Source of the DNA: Mycobacterium sp. D16Q14
Lineage (GTDB): Bacteria > Actinomycetota > Actinomycetes > Mycobacteriales > Mycobacteriaceae
Reading direction: 5' to 3'
NCBI GenBank assembly: GCA_002013415.1
Contig: MAEX01000001.1
Span: forward strand, 417,051-481,050
DNA: 64,000 bases
Of this stretch, positions 1-8,872 are shown piece after piece. Within the stretch, counting starts at the first letter, position 1; the number at the start of each line of letters is the position of its first letter. The notes below the pieces were generated by a model. That model was not told the origin of the DNA. It did no database searches and was given only the letters and a program-made list of their open reading frames with translations. A program made the position numbers and the translations under genes.

Positions 1-215
1 ATGTGAAGACCGGTTCGGACACCATGTTCGTGGCCCCGGTGACCGTCGGCGACGGGGCGTACACCGGCGCCGGAACAGTCATCCGCGAGGATGTGCCGCC
101 GGGTGCGCTGGCGGTGTCGGCCGGTCCGCAGCGCAACATCGAAGGCTGGGTGGCGCAGAAGCGCCCGGGAAGCGACGCCGCCAAGGCCGCCGAGGAGGCG
201 TCCAGGAATTCCTGA
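1..215 (+). CDS. glmU: GlmU C-terminal end (partial)
   Basis: This is the 3' end of the bifunctional GlmU (glucosamine-1-phosphate acetyltransferase / GlcNAc-1-P uridyltransferase), which makes UDP-GlcNAc for peptidoglycan and arabinogalactan linker synthesis. The reading frame begins at base 3 and the gene starts left of the window. The visible 70 codons carry the last left-handed beta-helix coils ([20 protein letters not shown]) and the conserved tail [18 protein letters not shown]. The C-terminal extension after KRPGS is short and Ala/Glu rich. It precedes prs in the same direction, as in M. tuberculosis (Rv1018c-Rv1017c), so the pair is probably co-oriented in one unit. Confidence 0.95.
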   Translation, partial: VKTGSDTMFVAPVTVGDGAYTGAGTVIREDVPPGALAVSAGPQRNIEGWVAQKRPGSDAAKAAEEASRNS

Positions 216-398
216 TCGCCGGGTGTGAACACCGCTGCTCACGCCCGGCGAATGCCGGGTTTGGCCATATCGCGTTCAAATTCCGGCAACCCGCTCCCAG
301 TCACCAGGGAAAGGTCCGTACGATTACCCCGACGGGACGGAACCCGGCCCCGTCGTTGCAAAGCCCAAAATTACCAACCCAAGAGGACTAGCTGCGCC

Positions 399-1385
399 GT
401 GAGCACCGACTGGACGGATAACCGCAAGAATCTGATGCTGTTCTCGGGTCGCGCGCACCCTGAACTGGCCGAACAGGTCGCCAAGGAACTCGATGTCCAG
501 GTGACCGCTCAGACCGCCCGCGATTTCGCCAATGGCGAGATCTTCGTGCGGTTCGAGGAGTCAGTGCGCGGCTGCGACGCGTTTGTCCTGCAATCGCATC
601 CGGCACCGCTGAACACCTGGCTGATGGAACAGCTGATCATGATCGATGCGCTCAAGCGCGGCAGCGCCAAGCGGATCACCGCGATCCTGCCGTTCTACCC
701 CTATGCGCGCCAAGACAAGAAGCACCGCGGCCGCGAGCCGATCTCGGCCCGCCTGGTGGCCGACCTGTACAAGACCGCCGGCGCCGATCGCATCGTCACG
801 GTGGACCTGCACACCGATCAAATCCAGGGCTTCTTCGACGGACCGGTCGACCACATGCGGGCCCAGTCGCTGCTGTGCGGATACATCGCCGAGCACTACG
901 TGAGCAACGGCGAAGACGTAGTCGTCGTGTCGCCGGACTCCGGGCGCGTGCGCGTCGCCGAGAAGTGGGCCGACTCGCTCGGTGGTGTGCCGCTGGCCTT
1001 CATCCACAAGACGCGTGACCCGCGAGTGCCGAACCAGGTCAAGGCCAACCGCGTCGTCGGTGACGTCACCGGCAAGACCTGCGTCATCACTGACGACATG
1101 ATCGACACCGGTGGCACCATCGCCGGGGCGGTCGGACTGCTCCACGAGGCCGGAGCCAAGGACGTCGTGATCGCCGCCACCCATGGCGTGCTATCCGACC
1201 CCGCCGCCGAGCGTCTGGCCAACTGCGGCGCCCGCGAGGTACTCGTCACCAACACACTGCCCATCGGCGAGGAGAAGCGCTTCCCGCAGCTGACGGTGCT
1301 CTCGATCGCGCCGCTGCTGGCCAGCACCATCCGCGAGGTTTTCGAAAACGGCTCCGTAACAGGACTTTTCGACGGGAATGCGTAG
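399..1385 (+). CDS. prs: Ribose-phosphate pyrophosphokinase
   Basis: Makes PRPP from ribose-5-phosphate and ATP, feeding nucleotide, His and Trp synthesis and, in mycobacteria, decaprenyl-phosphoribose/arabinan synthesis. The 328-residue product is close to the family length. Seen: FANGEIFVRFEESVRG near residue 43, the ATP-loop region PYARQDKKHRGREPIS (101-116), the VDLHTDQIQGFF metal/ATP motif (135-146) and the PRPP-binding loop VITDDMIDTGGT (229-240). The open frame extends upstream to 225, but the GTG at 399 begins the conserved STDWTDNRKNLMLFSG and has AAGAGGA about 10 bases upstream, so the upstream part is treated as non-coding. Its stop overlaps the start of the LpqT-like gene by 8 bases. 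Confidence 0.96.
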   Translation: MSTDWTDNRKNLMLFSGRAHPELAEQVAKELDVQVTAQTARDFANGEIFVRFEESVRGCDAFVLQSHPAPLNTWLMEQLIMIDALKRGSAKRITAILPFYPYARQDKKHRGREPISARLVADLYKTAGADRIVTVDLHTDQIQGFFDGPVDHMRAQSLLCGYIAEHYVSNGEDVVVVSPDSGRVRVAEKWADSLGGVPLAFIHKTRDPRVPNQVKANRVVGDVTGKTCVITDDMIDTGGTIAGAVGLLHEAGAKDVVIAATHGVLSDPAAERLANCGAREVLVTNTLPIGEEKRFPQLTVLSIAPLLASTIREVFENGSVTGLFDGNA

Positions 1386-2058
1386 CGCCGCGCTGGTCGC
1401 CGGGTGCCTGATGGCGCTCGCGACGGCCGGATGCGACTCGAAACAACCCGAACCACAAGCCGTTTCATCACCTAGCCCAACGTCGGGCAGCGCAACACCA
1501 AGCAGCTCGGCGTCGAGCAGCTCGACACCTCCTACCGCCACGCCGCTGTCGATGAACGACTACCTGCAAAGCGTCGGCGTCACGGTCGTCCCGGTGTCCC
1601 CGGCGAGTCCGGCGAACGTGCGCGTCGAAGTCCCGCTGCCCGAGGGCTGGGAGAACCTGGGCTCGCTCGATCCCGCCTACCTGATCAGCGACAAACCCAG
1701 CGGGGCCGATCAGGGCCGGACACCGAGTGCGGTGATCTACCTCATCAAGCTGGACGGCCCCTTGGATGCTCGCAAGGCAATCACCGAACACGGGTTCTCC
1801 GACGCGGAGAACACCCAGAACTTTCAGAAGATCACCTCATCCCTGGACGACTTCCAGGGATATCCGTCGGCCGCCATCGAGAGCATCTACGACAACCAGA
1901 ACGTACGGGTGCACTCGTGGAACCGGGACGTCATCGTCCCGGACGGGTCGCTGAACTACCTGGTGCAGCTCACCGTGACGACCACCGAGGCGCAGTCCGC
2001 GGCGCTGTCCAAGGATGTCGCCACCCTCACCGAGGGCCTCAAGATCACCAAGCGGTAA
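1378..2058 (+). CDS. lpqT: LpqT/LpqN-family lipoprotein
   Basis: Exported lipoprotein of 226 residues. A short signal sequence ends in the lipobox TAGC with the lipidated Cys at 19, followed by a Ser/Thr/Pro-rich spacer to about residue 55. Then comes an Lpp-LpqN-type domain (SMNDYLQSVGVTVVPV, then the VPLPEGWE motif that opens these domains). Position directly after prs, overlapping it by 8 bases, matches Rv1016c (lpqT). Function is not established. The family is cell-wall associated and may bind lipophilic ligands (family knowledge). Translational coupling to prs is inferred from the overlap. Confidence 0.9.
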   Translation: MRSAALVAGCLMALATAGCDSKQPEPQAVSSPSPTSGSATPSSSASSSSTPPTATPLSMNDYLQSVGVTVVPVSPASPANVRVEVPLPEGWENLGSLDPAYLISDKPSGADQGRTPSAVIYLIKLDGPLDARKAITEHGFSDAENTQNFQKITSSLDDFQGYPSAAIESIYDNQNVRVHSWNRDVIVPDGSLNYLVQLTVTTTEAQSAALSKDVATLTEGLKITKR

Positions 2059-2063
2059 GGCCG

Positions 2064-3233
2064 CTAAAGGCTACGAATGAACGCGATGGCGTCCACGCCT
2101 TCCAGGTGGGCGGGATCGACCGGGCAACAGCCGGACTGCGGCGGCACGTCCTGCCGGGGCGACAATCCGCCGGGAATCTCGGTGACGGGGAAGAGGATCC
2201 GGTCGGGGCCCCAGCTCCACATCCATCCATGCAGGGTGGCGGCATGCGGCACACCGATGTCCGCGGACTCATGGGTGCCGAAATCGCTCGCGATGACCGC
2301 ATACGGGACGCGGCCCGCCGAGGCAACCAGCGCTCCGGCACACCACCAGCTGGACTGCACGGAGCCCATGGACACCGTGGTCTGATGTCGCTGCAGATGT
2401 CCGTTGTGGGCGAACACCAGCGTTGGGCCGCTGTGTATCTCGGCGTCGGCGATCGCCTCCAGATTCTCGGCCATGAGCGCATCCCGGACACCCAACATGG
2501 TGGACATCCGGGACGGGCCGGGGTCGGCCATCGCGAAATGCGCCCGCAGCAGGCCGACCGCCGCGCGGGCGACAGTGCGCATCTGCCAGAACTGCTCCGG
2601 CGAGGTTGAGGCACGCAACGCCGGGGCGTACCTCTCCAATGCGACCACGAGTTCATCGGCGATCAGCCGCAATTGGCGTGCCGGAGCCGATCGTCCGATG
2701 GAAACCGCGGCATCGATCATGGCGTCCGGATGAGACCAGGCGGCATCGTCGCCCACCAGATCGGTGATCACGTCCTCCGAATACGGCAGGGCGGCACCAC
2801 CGGTTGACAGATATCTGTGCACCGCAAGAAGGGTGTCGCGCGGGCTCGGTGAGGCCATCATCTCGGTGGTGGCGTCGAAACCGTAAAACCGCACCTGCTC
2901 GCCGGCGTCTCGGCCGACGTTCCAGTCGCGCAGCCACTCGACCAGCTCGCGGCTGGCCGGGTAGGCGCCGAAGCCGTGGCTGAACCCGGCGTCGAGCACG
3001 TCCTCGAGAGTCCCCTCCCCAGTCGTCACATACCGGTTGACGGCGAACCCCGCCACGGCGTCACTCTCCACCGCGACCGACCGGAAACCGCACTCGGCCA
3101 CGAGGTGACGAAGCAGCCGATTGCGCAGATGCCCGAACTCCTGCGGTCCATGGGTGGGTTCGCCGATGCCGAGCAGGCGGGGCGGGGTGCTCAGGCCCGA
3201 AAGGAAGGCGTCGATGTCTACCTCAAAAGTCAC
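2064..3233 (-). CDS. Erythromycin esterase-like protein
   Basis: About 389 residues of the erythromycin esterase-like superfamily (PF05139). Seen: LGIGEPTHGPQEFGHLRNRL near residue 19, with the E-x-THG motif whose Glu and His are catalytic in the family, then FRSVAVESDAVAG, GFDATTEMM, and VFAHNGHLQR in the C-terminal half (second conserved His). True macrolide esterases are a small part of this superfamily and many members have unknown substrates, so resistance cannot be inferred. The GTG at 3233 is chosen because the conserved N-terminus begins right after it. The open frame upstream runs antisense to the divergent SDR gene and is ignored. The 3' end faces the lpqT end with a 5-base gap. This gene interrupts the lpqT-rplY neighbourhood known from M. 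tuberculosis. Confidence 0.8.
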   Translation of the reverse strand: MTFEVDIDAFLSGLSTPPRLLGIGEPTHGPQEFGHLRNRLLRHLVAECGFRSVAVESDAVAGFAVNRYVTTGEGTLEDVLDAGFSHGFGAYPASRELVEWLRDWNVGRDAGEQVRFYGFDATTEMMASPSPRDTLLAVHRYLSTGGAALPYSEDVITDLVGDDAAWSHPDAMIDAAVSIGRSAPARQLRLIADELVVALERYAPALRASTSPEQFWQMRTVARAAVGLLRAHFAMADPGPSRMSTMLGVRDALMAENLEAIADAEIHSGPTLVFAHNGHLQRHQTTVSMGSVQSSWWCAGALVASAGRVPYAVIASDFGTHESADIGVPHAATLHGWMWSWGPDRILFPVTEIPGGLSPRQDVPPQSGCCPVDPAHLEGVDAIAFIRSL

Positions 3234-3273
3234 ACCTCGACGGTATCGGCCTTCGCCATTAGGGTCAGCTCCC

Positions 3274-4158
3274 GTGACCAAGTCGACGACCACATGGACC
3301 GCTGCAGAACTGCCGTCATTCGAGGGCCGCACCGTCATCATCACCGGAGCCAACAGTGGGCTCGGCCTGGAGACCGCACGCGAGCTGGCCCGGGTAGGTG
3401 CCCATGTCGTGATGGCCGTGCGCAACACCGAGAAGGGCAAGGCCGCCCAAGCAACCATCACCGGAAGCACCGAGGTTCGACAGGTCGACGTGGCCAACCT
3501 GGCTTCGGTGCGCGCCTTCGCCGATACCGTCGAAGCCGTCGACATCCTGGTGAATAACGCCGGCATCATGATGGTGCCGCAGGCCAAGACCGCCGATGGC
3601 TTCGAAAGCCAGATCGGCACAAACCATCTCGGCGCCTTCGCGCTCACCAACCTGCTGCTGCCCAAGATCACCGACCGGGTGATCGCGGTGGCATCCGTCG
3701 CCCACCGTGCCGGGAAGATCAACCTGTCCGACCTCAACTACGAGCGCCGCGGGTACACCCGCGCGGGGGCGTACGGCGCATCCAAGCTCGCCAACCTGCT
3801 GTTCACGAAGGAATTGCAGCGCCGCCTGAGCGCGGCCGGATCATCGGTCCGCGCGCTGACCGTCCACCCGGGTGTGGCCGCCACCGAGCTGCAGTCGCAC
3901 AGCGGGAATCCGCTCTTCGAGATCGCCCTGAAGACCGGCAATCTCTTCGCGCAGGACGCCGCACATGGCGCCCTCCCAGCGCTGTACGCCGCATCCCAGG
4001 ACTTGCCGGGTGACACATACATCGGGCCGGACGGGCCGTTCGAGGCCAAGGGCTACCCCAAGCCGGTGGGCCGCAGCCGCAGAGCACAGGACGCCGAGAG
4101 CGCGAAGGGCCTGTGGGACCTGTCCGAGCAGCTCACCGGGGTTTCCTTTGCCCTTTGA
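3274..4158 (+). CDS. Short-chain dehydrogenase/reductase (retinol dehydrogenase-like)
   Basis: A 294-residue classical SDR. It has the NAD(P) fold motif TGANSGLG (TGxxxGxG) near residue 25, the NNAG motif (ILVNNAGIM), the catalytic Ser in VASVAH and a Y-x-x-x-K motif in AYGASKLAN. The sequence resembles the WW-domain-oxidoreductase/retinol-dehydrogenase-like actinobacterial SDRs. Substrate is unknown. The GTG at 3274 gives a normal N-terminus (TKSTTTWTAAELPSFEGR) and an AGGGTCAG stretch lies upstream. It is divergent from the esterase-like gene; the two starts are only 40 bases apart and may share a regulatory region. Confidence 0.88.
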   Translation: MTKSTTTWTAAELPSFEGRTVIITGANSGLGLETARELARVGAHVVMAVRNTEKGKAAQATITGSTEVRQVDVANLASVRAFADTVEAVDILVNNAGIMMVPQAKTADGFESQIGTNHLGAFALTNLLLPKITDRVIAVASVAHRAGKINLSDLNYERRGYTRAGAYGASKLANLLFTKELQRRLSAAGSSVRALTVHPGVAATELQSHSGNPLFEIALKTGNLFAQDAAHGALPALYAASQDLPGDTYIGPDGPFEAKGYPKPVGRSRRAQDAESAKGLWDLSEQLTGVSFAL

Positions 4159-4336
4159 CCAGCACTGACACCCGAGCTGATTGGCCTTTCGGGCTCGTGC
4201 TCGGCTACTCTGAGCGGGCTGTCACGGCGAGGGTGGGTCTTCCCACCGTTATCGACGGGAATCTTGTACTCATCGGGGCCTCCGCCCCGGATGTCCTCCC
4301 TGCGCCGTGCCTAACGAAACGCAAGGAGTAGACCAA

Positions 4337-4987
4337 ATGTCCAAGAAGAACACCCCCACCAGCAATAACCTCACCGTCACCGTCCGCACGGACACCGGCA
4401 AGGGCGCCTCGCGCCGCGCACGCCGCGACGGCCTGGTTCCCGCGGTTCTGTACGGCCACGGCACCACCCCCGAGCACCTGAACCTGCCGGCCCGTGATTT
4501 CGCGGCCGTGCTGCGCCACACCGGCACCAACGCCATCCTGACCCTGGACATCGAGGGGCGCGAGCAGCTGGCCCTCACCAAGACCATCGAGATTCACCCC
4601 ATCCGCCGCAACCTGGTACACGCCGACCTGCTGGTCGTGCGCAAGGGCGAGAAGGTCACCGTTGAGGTGAACGTCCACATCGAGGGCGACGCCGAGAGCG
4701 GCACCCTGGTCACCCAGGACGCCAACACCCTGGAGATCGAGGCCGAGGCGCTGTCGATCCCCGAGTTCCTCACCGTGTCGGTTGAGGGCCTTGCCGCGGG
4801 CACCCAGATCACCGCCGGATCGATCGAGCTGCCCAAGGGCTCGACCCTGATCTCCGATCCCGAGACCCTGGTCATCAACGTCGTCGCGGCCCCGACCGCT
4901 GACGAGATGGACGCCGAGGGTGGCGGCGAAGGTGCTGCCGAGGCTCCCGCCGCGGATGAGGCCGCCGAGGGCTCCACGGAAGAGTAG
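4337..4987 (+). CDS. rplY: 50S ribosomal protein L25 (CTC form)
   Basis: A 216-residue bL25 of the long general-stress CTC/TL5 type. An N-terminal 5S rRNA-binding domain ([26 protein letters not shown]) is followed by a C-terminal TL5-like beta domain and an acidic tail rich in Glu and Ala ([20 protein letters not shown]). The ATG at 4337 is preceded by GCAAGGAG at 4321-4328; the frame upstream is not conserved. pth follows after 12 bases, as in Rv1015c-Rv1014c, so the two are very likely cotranscribed. The 178-base region upstream (4159-4336) should hold the promoter. Confidence 0.96.
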   Translation: MSKKNTPTSNNLTVTVRTDTGKGASRRARRDGLVPAVLYGHGTTPEHLNLPARDFAAVLRHTGTNAILTLDIEGREQLALTKTIEIHPIRRNLVHADLLVVRKGEKVTVEVNVHIEGDAESGTLVTQDANTLEIEAEALSIPEFLTVSVEGLAAGTQITAGSIELPKGSTLISDPETLVINVVAAPTADEMDAEGGGEGAAEAPAADEAAEGSTEE

Positions 4988-4999
4988 GCGGAGTAGTCC

Positions 5000-5590
5000 G
5001 TGCCCGACGTATCCGACGATGCCGTGCTGGTGGTCGGCCTGGGCAACCCCGGGCCGACCTACGCCAAGACCCGGCACAACCTCGGATTCATGGTTGCCGA
5101 CCTGTTGGCGGCCAAGGACGGCGCGACATTCAAGCCGCACAAGAAGTCCGGCGCCGAGGCGACGACGATTCGCCTCGGCGGCCGGGCCGTGAATCTGGCC
5201 AAGCCGCGCACGTTCATGAACACCTCCGGCCCACAGGTGGCGGCGCTGGCCCACTTCTTTTCGGTTCCCCCGGGCAACGTCATCGTGATACACGATGAAC
5301 TGGATCTCGATTTCGGCACGGTGCGACTCAAGCGCGGCGGCGGCGAGGGGGGCCACAATGGGCTGCGCTCGGTGTCCCAGTCGCTGGGTACCAAGGACTA
5401 TCTGCGGGTACGCCTGGGTGTCGGGCGTCCTCCCGGCCGCAAGGATCCGGCCACGTTCGTGCTGGAGAATTTCGCCAAGACGGAGACCGAACAGGTTCCC
5501 CTCCTGTGTGAGCAGGGTGCCGATGCCACGGAGCTCCTGATCCGCCTGGGCCTGGAGGCGGCACAGAATCAGGTACATGCCTGGACCTAG
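5000..5590 (+). CDS. pth: Peptidyl-tRNA hydrolase
   Basis: Releases stalled peptides from peptidyl-tRNA and recycles tRNA. The 196-residue protein has the family signature [18 protein letters not shown] with catalytic His26, the FMNTSG motif with Asn74, and HDELDLDFG with Asp99. The GTG start at 5000 lies 12 bases after rplY, which supports co-transcription. Length and motifs are normal for bacterial Pth. Confidence 0.96.
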   Translation: MPDVSDDAVLVVGLGNPGPTYAKTRHNLGFMVADLLAAKDGATFKPHKKSGAEATTIRLGGRAVNLAKPRTFMNTSGPQVAALAHFFSVPPGNVIVIHDELDLDFGTVRLKRGGGEGGHNGLRSVSQSLGTKDYLRVRLGVGRPPGRKDPATFVLENFAKTETEQVPLLCEQGADATELLIRLGLEAAQNQVHAWT

Positions 5591-5620
5591 ACACCCGGTT
5601 GGTCCCGCTATGGTCTCCTC

Positions 5621-6643
5621 ATGACCGACATCGCGGAGATCACCGGCGTCAACAAGATCGGCCTGCTCAGCCTGGGCGCGTACCGTCCCGAACGCGTCGT
5701 CACCAATGAAGAGATCTGCGAGCACATCGAGTCCTCGGACGAGTGGATCTACACCCGCACCGGTATCAAGACCCGCCGGTTCGCTGCCGACGACGAATCC
5801 GCCCAAACCCTCTCCATCGAGGCCGGACGCAAGGCCATCGCCAACGCCCTGCTGACCGGCGCCGAGATCGACGCCGTCATCGTCGCCACCAGCACCCACT
5901 ACCTGCAGACGCCGGCATCCGCCCCGGCCGTCGCCACCGCGCTGGGAGCCCAGGGTGTCCCGGCGTTCGACCTGTCCGCGGGCTGCGCCGGGTTCGGATA
6001 CGCGGTGGGCGTGGCGGGCGACATGATCCGCGGTGGCAGCGCCAGCAAGGTGCTGGTCATCGGCTCGGAAAAGCTCTCCCCCGCACTGGATATGACCGAT
6101 CGGGGCAACTGTTTCATCTTCGGCGACGGGGCCGGCGCGGTCGTCGTCGGCGAGACCGCCGAACAGGGCATCGGCCCCACGGTGTGGGGCAGCGACGGCA
6201 GTCAGGCCAACGCCATTCGTCAGGACATAGACTGGATGGACTTCGCGGCGGCGCCCGACCCGGAGGGCCCGCGCCCCTATCTGCGCATCGAGGGAACCTC
6301 AGTATTCCGTTGGGCCGCATTCGAAATGGGCAAGGTGGGGCAGCGCGCCCTGGAGGCAGCCAAGGTGGGCCCCGAGGATATCGACGTCTTCGTGCCGCAC
6401 CAGGCCAACAGCCGGATCAACGAATTGCTCGCCAAGAACCTGCATCTGCGTTCAGATGCGGTGATCGCCAACGACATCGAGCACACCGGCAACACCTCTG
6501 CCGCGTCGGTTCCGCTGGCCATGGAGGGCCTGCTGTCGACCGGAGCCGCCAAGCCGGGCGACCTGGCCCTGCTCATCGGATACGGCGCCGGACTGAGCTA
6601 CGCCGCCCAGGTGGTCAGGATGCCACCCGTGCCGTTTGAGTGA
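5621..6643 (+). CDS. Beta-ketoacyl-ACP synthase III (FabH-like)
   Basis: Condenses an acyl-CoA primer with malonyl-ACP (family role). The 340-residue protein shows the full KAS III triad: Cys122 in DLSAGCAGF, His260 in VPHQANSRI and Asn291 in HTGNTSAAS, plus the C-terminal [12 protein letters not shown] glycine-rich stretch. The M. tuberculosis fabH (Rv0533c) is at another locus and has no counterpart after pth, so this copy is a lineage-specific insertion here. It may be a second FabH or serve a secondary pathway. It follows pth by 30 bases and converges on a TetR gene. Confidence 0.88.
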   Translation: MTDIAEITGVNKIGLLSLGAYRPERVVTNEEICEHIESSDEWIYTRTGIKTRRFAADDESAQTLSIEAGRKAIANALLTGAEIDAVIVATSTHYLQTPASAPAVATALGAQGVPAFDLSAGCAGFGYAVGVAGDMIRGGSASKVLVIGSEKLSPALDMTDRGNCFIFGDGAGAVVVGETAEQGIGPTVWGSDGSQANAIRQDIDWMDFAAAPDPEGPRPYLRIEGTSVFRWAAFEMGKVGQRALEAAKVGPEDIDVFVPHQANSRINELLAKNLHLRSDAVIANDIEHTGNTSAASVPLAMEGLLSTGAAKPGDLALLIGYGAGLSYAAQVVRMPPVPFE

Positions 6644-7252
6644 CTAGCGCGCCCGCATCGCGATGCCATCGAGCAGCATGGCGATACCGAGCTCGAATTC
6701 GGTTGTAGGGCTGGTTCGTTGCGCTACCTCGGCGAGCGCCGCCACATTCGGATAGTCGTCGCCAGCCACCGCGCTAATCTGCGTGGCCGCTCCCTGAGGG
6801 TCGGCCCCCAAACCGGCCTGTGCGGAGCCGAGCGCAAAACCCAACACCGCCCGGAAGGCCGCCAGCCGGCTTTCCCCATCGAGCCCGCCGCGTCCCAACG
6901 CGGCGATGAGCGCATCGATCACAGCGAACCCCGCTGGCGAGGACACCCGGCGCGTGAGCACCAACGGGATGGCGGCGGGGTGCTTACCCACCGCGATCCA
7001 GATGCCACGGGCGATCCGTTCGACATCGGCGCGCCAATCCGCAGATGACCCGGGTGCCGCGACCGTGGCGAGCACGGCCGTCACGACCAACTCTTCCAGG
7101 CCTTCTCTGTCCGTGACGTAGTTGTAGAGCGTCATCGGCCCGGTGCCCAGCGCCGTCGCCAATGATCGCATGCTCAGCGCCGACAGCCCCCTGGCATCCA
7201 CGAGCTCCAGCGCGGTGATGGCTATTTCGTCCCGGGTAAAGCGTGCTTTCAT
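6644..7252 (-). CDS. TetR/AcrR-family regulator
   Basis: A 202-residue repressor-type protein. The N-terminal HTH is visible in FTRDEIAITALELVDARGLS and SMRSLATALGTGPMTLYNYV (residues about 6-45), followed by the usual all-helical ligand domain, here resembling the TetR_C group with a WRADVERIARG motif. It is divergent from a hydrolase gene; the 77-base gap holds two identical GTACATCGTAC sites (see separate entry), so autoregulation and control of the hydrolase/DinB-like pair is inferred. Inducer unknown. Confidence 0.88.
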   Translation of the reverse strand: MKARFTRDEIAITALELVDARGLSALSMRSLATALGTGPMTLYNYVTDREGLEELVVTAVLATVAAPGSSADWRADVERIARGIWIAVGKHPAAIPLVLTRRVSSPAGFAVIDALIAALGRGGLDGESRLAAFRAVLGFALGSAQAGLGADPQGAATQISAVAGDDYPNVAALAEVAQRTSPTTEFELGIAMLLDGIAMRAR

Positions 7253-7267
7253 TCATCCCCTTGACAA

Positions 7268-7311
7268 GTACATCGTACGTATTGCAGTCTCGCCATACAC
7301 GTACATCGTAC
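7268..7311. promoter_or_regulatory. Twin TetR operator candidate
   Basis: Two exact copies of GTACATCGTAC occur at 7268-7278 and 7301-7311, 33 bases apart (about three helical turns). Each contains the imperfect palindrome GTAC-nnn-GTAC. They fill the divergent gap between the TetR gene and the hydrolase gene. This is what a pair of TetR operators would look like. Binding is inferred, not shown. Confidence 0.6.
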
Positions 7312-7329
7312 CTATGGAAGGTCCTCGCG

Positions 7330-8229
7330 ATGACCACATCAACCACAGAGCGCCTCACGTTCTCCTCCGGCGGCATCCGGTGCACAGGGTGGCTCACCCG
7401 CCCCGCAGGACCCGGCCCGCACCCCGCGATGGTGCTGGTGCACGGCCTGGGGGCCACCCACGACATGATGTTGCCGCAGTACGAGCAGCATTTCGCGGCG
7501 GCCGGCATCGCCACGCTGGCATTCGATTACCGATACACCGGCAGCTCGGAAGGATCCCCGCGCCAGCAGTTCTCGATGCGCGGCCAGCGTCACGATGTCG
7601 AGTCAGCCATCGCCGTCCTGCAGGCCCACCCGGACGTCGACCATGCACGCATCGCGCTGTGGGGCACCAGTCTCGGCGCCATGCACGTCGCACTGGTGGC
7701 CGCCGCCCGCAGCGACCTCGCCGCCGCGATCATCCAATGCCCGATCGTGCACGGGCCCGGTGCCGCGCGTACCTCCAGCCTCTGGTCGATGCTGCGGCTG
7801 GGACCGCCGATCGTTGAGGATCTGCTGCGCAAGGCATTCGGCCGATCGAGACGATACGTGCCGATCGTCGGGCCACCGGGAAGCCTCGCGCTGGTGAGCG
7901 CACGTGGCGCCCTGGCGGGTTGGGAGTCGACCTGCCCACCGGGTCACGAGTTCGACAATCGGATTGCGGCCGCCGATGCCTGCGCGCTGGTGTTCACCAC
8001 CGCGCTGGGGCGGTCGCGCGCGATCGGCGCACCGCTGATGGTGTGCGTCTGCGACCACGAGGGACTCATGGATCCCCGATACGCCGAGCAGGCGGCCCGT
8101 CGTGCACCGCGCGGTGTCGAGTTCCATTACCAATCCGACCATTTCGATATCTATCACCCGCCGGTGCTGGAACGAGCCCTCGCCGATCAAACCCTGTTTC
8201 TTCAGGATCACCTGCATGTCGGCCGCTGA
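7330..8229 (+). CDS. Alpha/beta hydrolase
   Basis: A 299-residue alpha/beta hydrolase. Seen: the oxyanion-side motif LVHGLGATHDMM near residue 36, FDYRYTGSSEG, the nucleophile elbow LWGTSLGAMH (GTSLG, Ser near 120), and a C-terminal acid/His region (CDHEGLMD; SDHFDIYHPP). It resembles dienelactone-hydrolase/YcjY-like enzymes of unknown substrate. The ATG at 7330 starts the conserved domain, and the frame upstream crosses the operator region and is not used. It overlaps the following gene by 14 bases, implying translational coupling, and is probably repressed by the divergent TetR protein. Confidence 0.85.
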   Translation: MTTSTTERLTFSSGGIRCTGWLTRPAGPGPHPAMVLVHGLGATHDMMLPQYEQHFAAAGIATLAFDYRYTGSSEGSPRQQFSMRGQRHDVESAIAVLQAHPDVDHARIALWGTSLGAMHVALVAAARSDLAAAIIQCPIVHGPGAARTSSLWSMLRLGPPIVEDLLRKAFGRSRRYVPIVGPPGSLALVSARGALAGWESTCPPGHEFDNRIAAADACALVFTTALGRSRAIGAPLMVCVCDHEGLMDPRYAEQAARRAPRGVEFHYQSDHFDIYHPPVLERALADQTLFLQDHLHVGR

Positions 8230-8872
8230 CCTCCTGCGCGGCAATGACCTGCGGTTCCTGGCCGCCGCGCAGGATCTCACTGTGGAGGAATGGTTGCGGC
8301 CCAGCCTGTGCACGGAATGGTCAAATCATGAAGTACTGGCGCATTTGGTGGTCGGGCGCAGTGCGTCGGTGCGCGATATCACCGCGGGCATGATCCGCCG
8401 ACGGTCATTCGATCGGGAGAACACCTATGCGGCAAGGACTCTGGCCGCCGATTACGCACCCACAGAACTTCTGAACGAGTATCGCGGCTTCATCGACCAA
8501 CCCATCGGGATCGGCAAGGTGTTTCCACGCACCCTGCTACTGGGCGATCACGTGGTCCACGAACTCGACATCCTGTTCGCGCTTGAGCGCACGTCGTCGA
8601 TACGCTCCGAGATTCTCGTCAAGGTGCTCAATACCCAAGTAGAGCTGCCCAATCCGTTCGTACCCGCATATTTCACCGCGCGAGGGCTCCGGCTGCGTGC
8701 GACGGATGCGCATTGGGCTCACGGAAATTCGGGGCCGGTCGTCGAAGGCGCGGCCGCAGCGCTCGCCTCGGTCCTGGCCGGCAGGCCAAAGATGCTCGCG
8801 CACCTCAGTGGCGAGGGAGCCGCAGTGCTAGCGGAGCGGCTCGGCGCGCGAAGCGAAGGCGTCAGCACCTAG
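8216..8872 (+). CDS. Maleylpyruvate isomerase / DinB-like family protein
   Basis: A 218-residue protein of the mycothiol-dependent maleylpyruvate isomerase / DinB-like fold. Typical features are the N-terminal [20 protein letters not shown], the [14 protein letters not shown] motif (residues about 33-45) and [12 protein letters not shown], where His residues usually bind a metal. Enzyme activity is not known; family members often use mycothiol. The start at 8216 lies inside the hydrolase gene (14-base overlap). The 3' end overlaps the convergent FAAL gene by 4 bases. Confidence 0.8.
   Translation: MSAADLLRGNDLRFLAAAQDLTVEEWLRPSLCTEWSNHEVLAHLVVGRSASVRDITAGMIRRRSFDRENTYAARTLAADYAPTELLNEYRGFIDQPIGIGKVFPRTLLLGDHVVHELDILFALERTSSIRSEILVKVLNTQVELPNPFVPAYFTARGLRLRATDAHWAHGNSGPVVEGAAAALASVLAGRPKMLAHLSGEGAAVLAERLGARSEGVST

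Noticed and set aside
225..398. In-frame upstream extension of prs
   Set aside because: No conserved residues, and the family N-terminus and a ribosome site begin at the GTG at 399.
2064..3233. Acquired macrolide-resistance gene
   Set aside because: Erythromycin esterase-like proteins are a broad superfamily, and nothing here shows macrolide specificity or mobility.
4205..5899. 564-codon minus-strand open frame
   Set aside because: Antisense to rplY, pth and the FabH gene, with skewed shadow composition.
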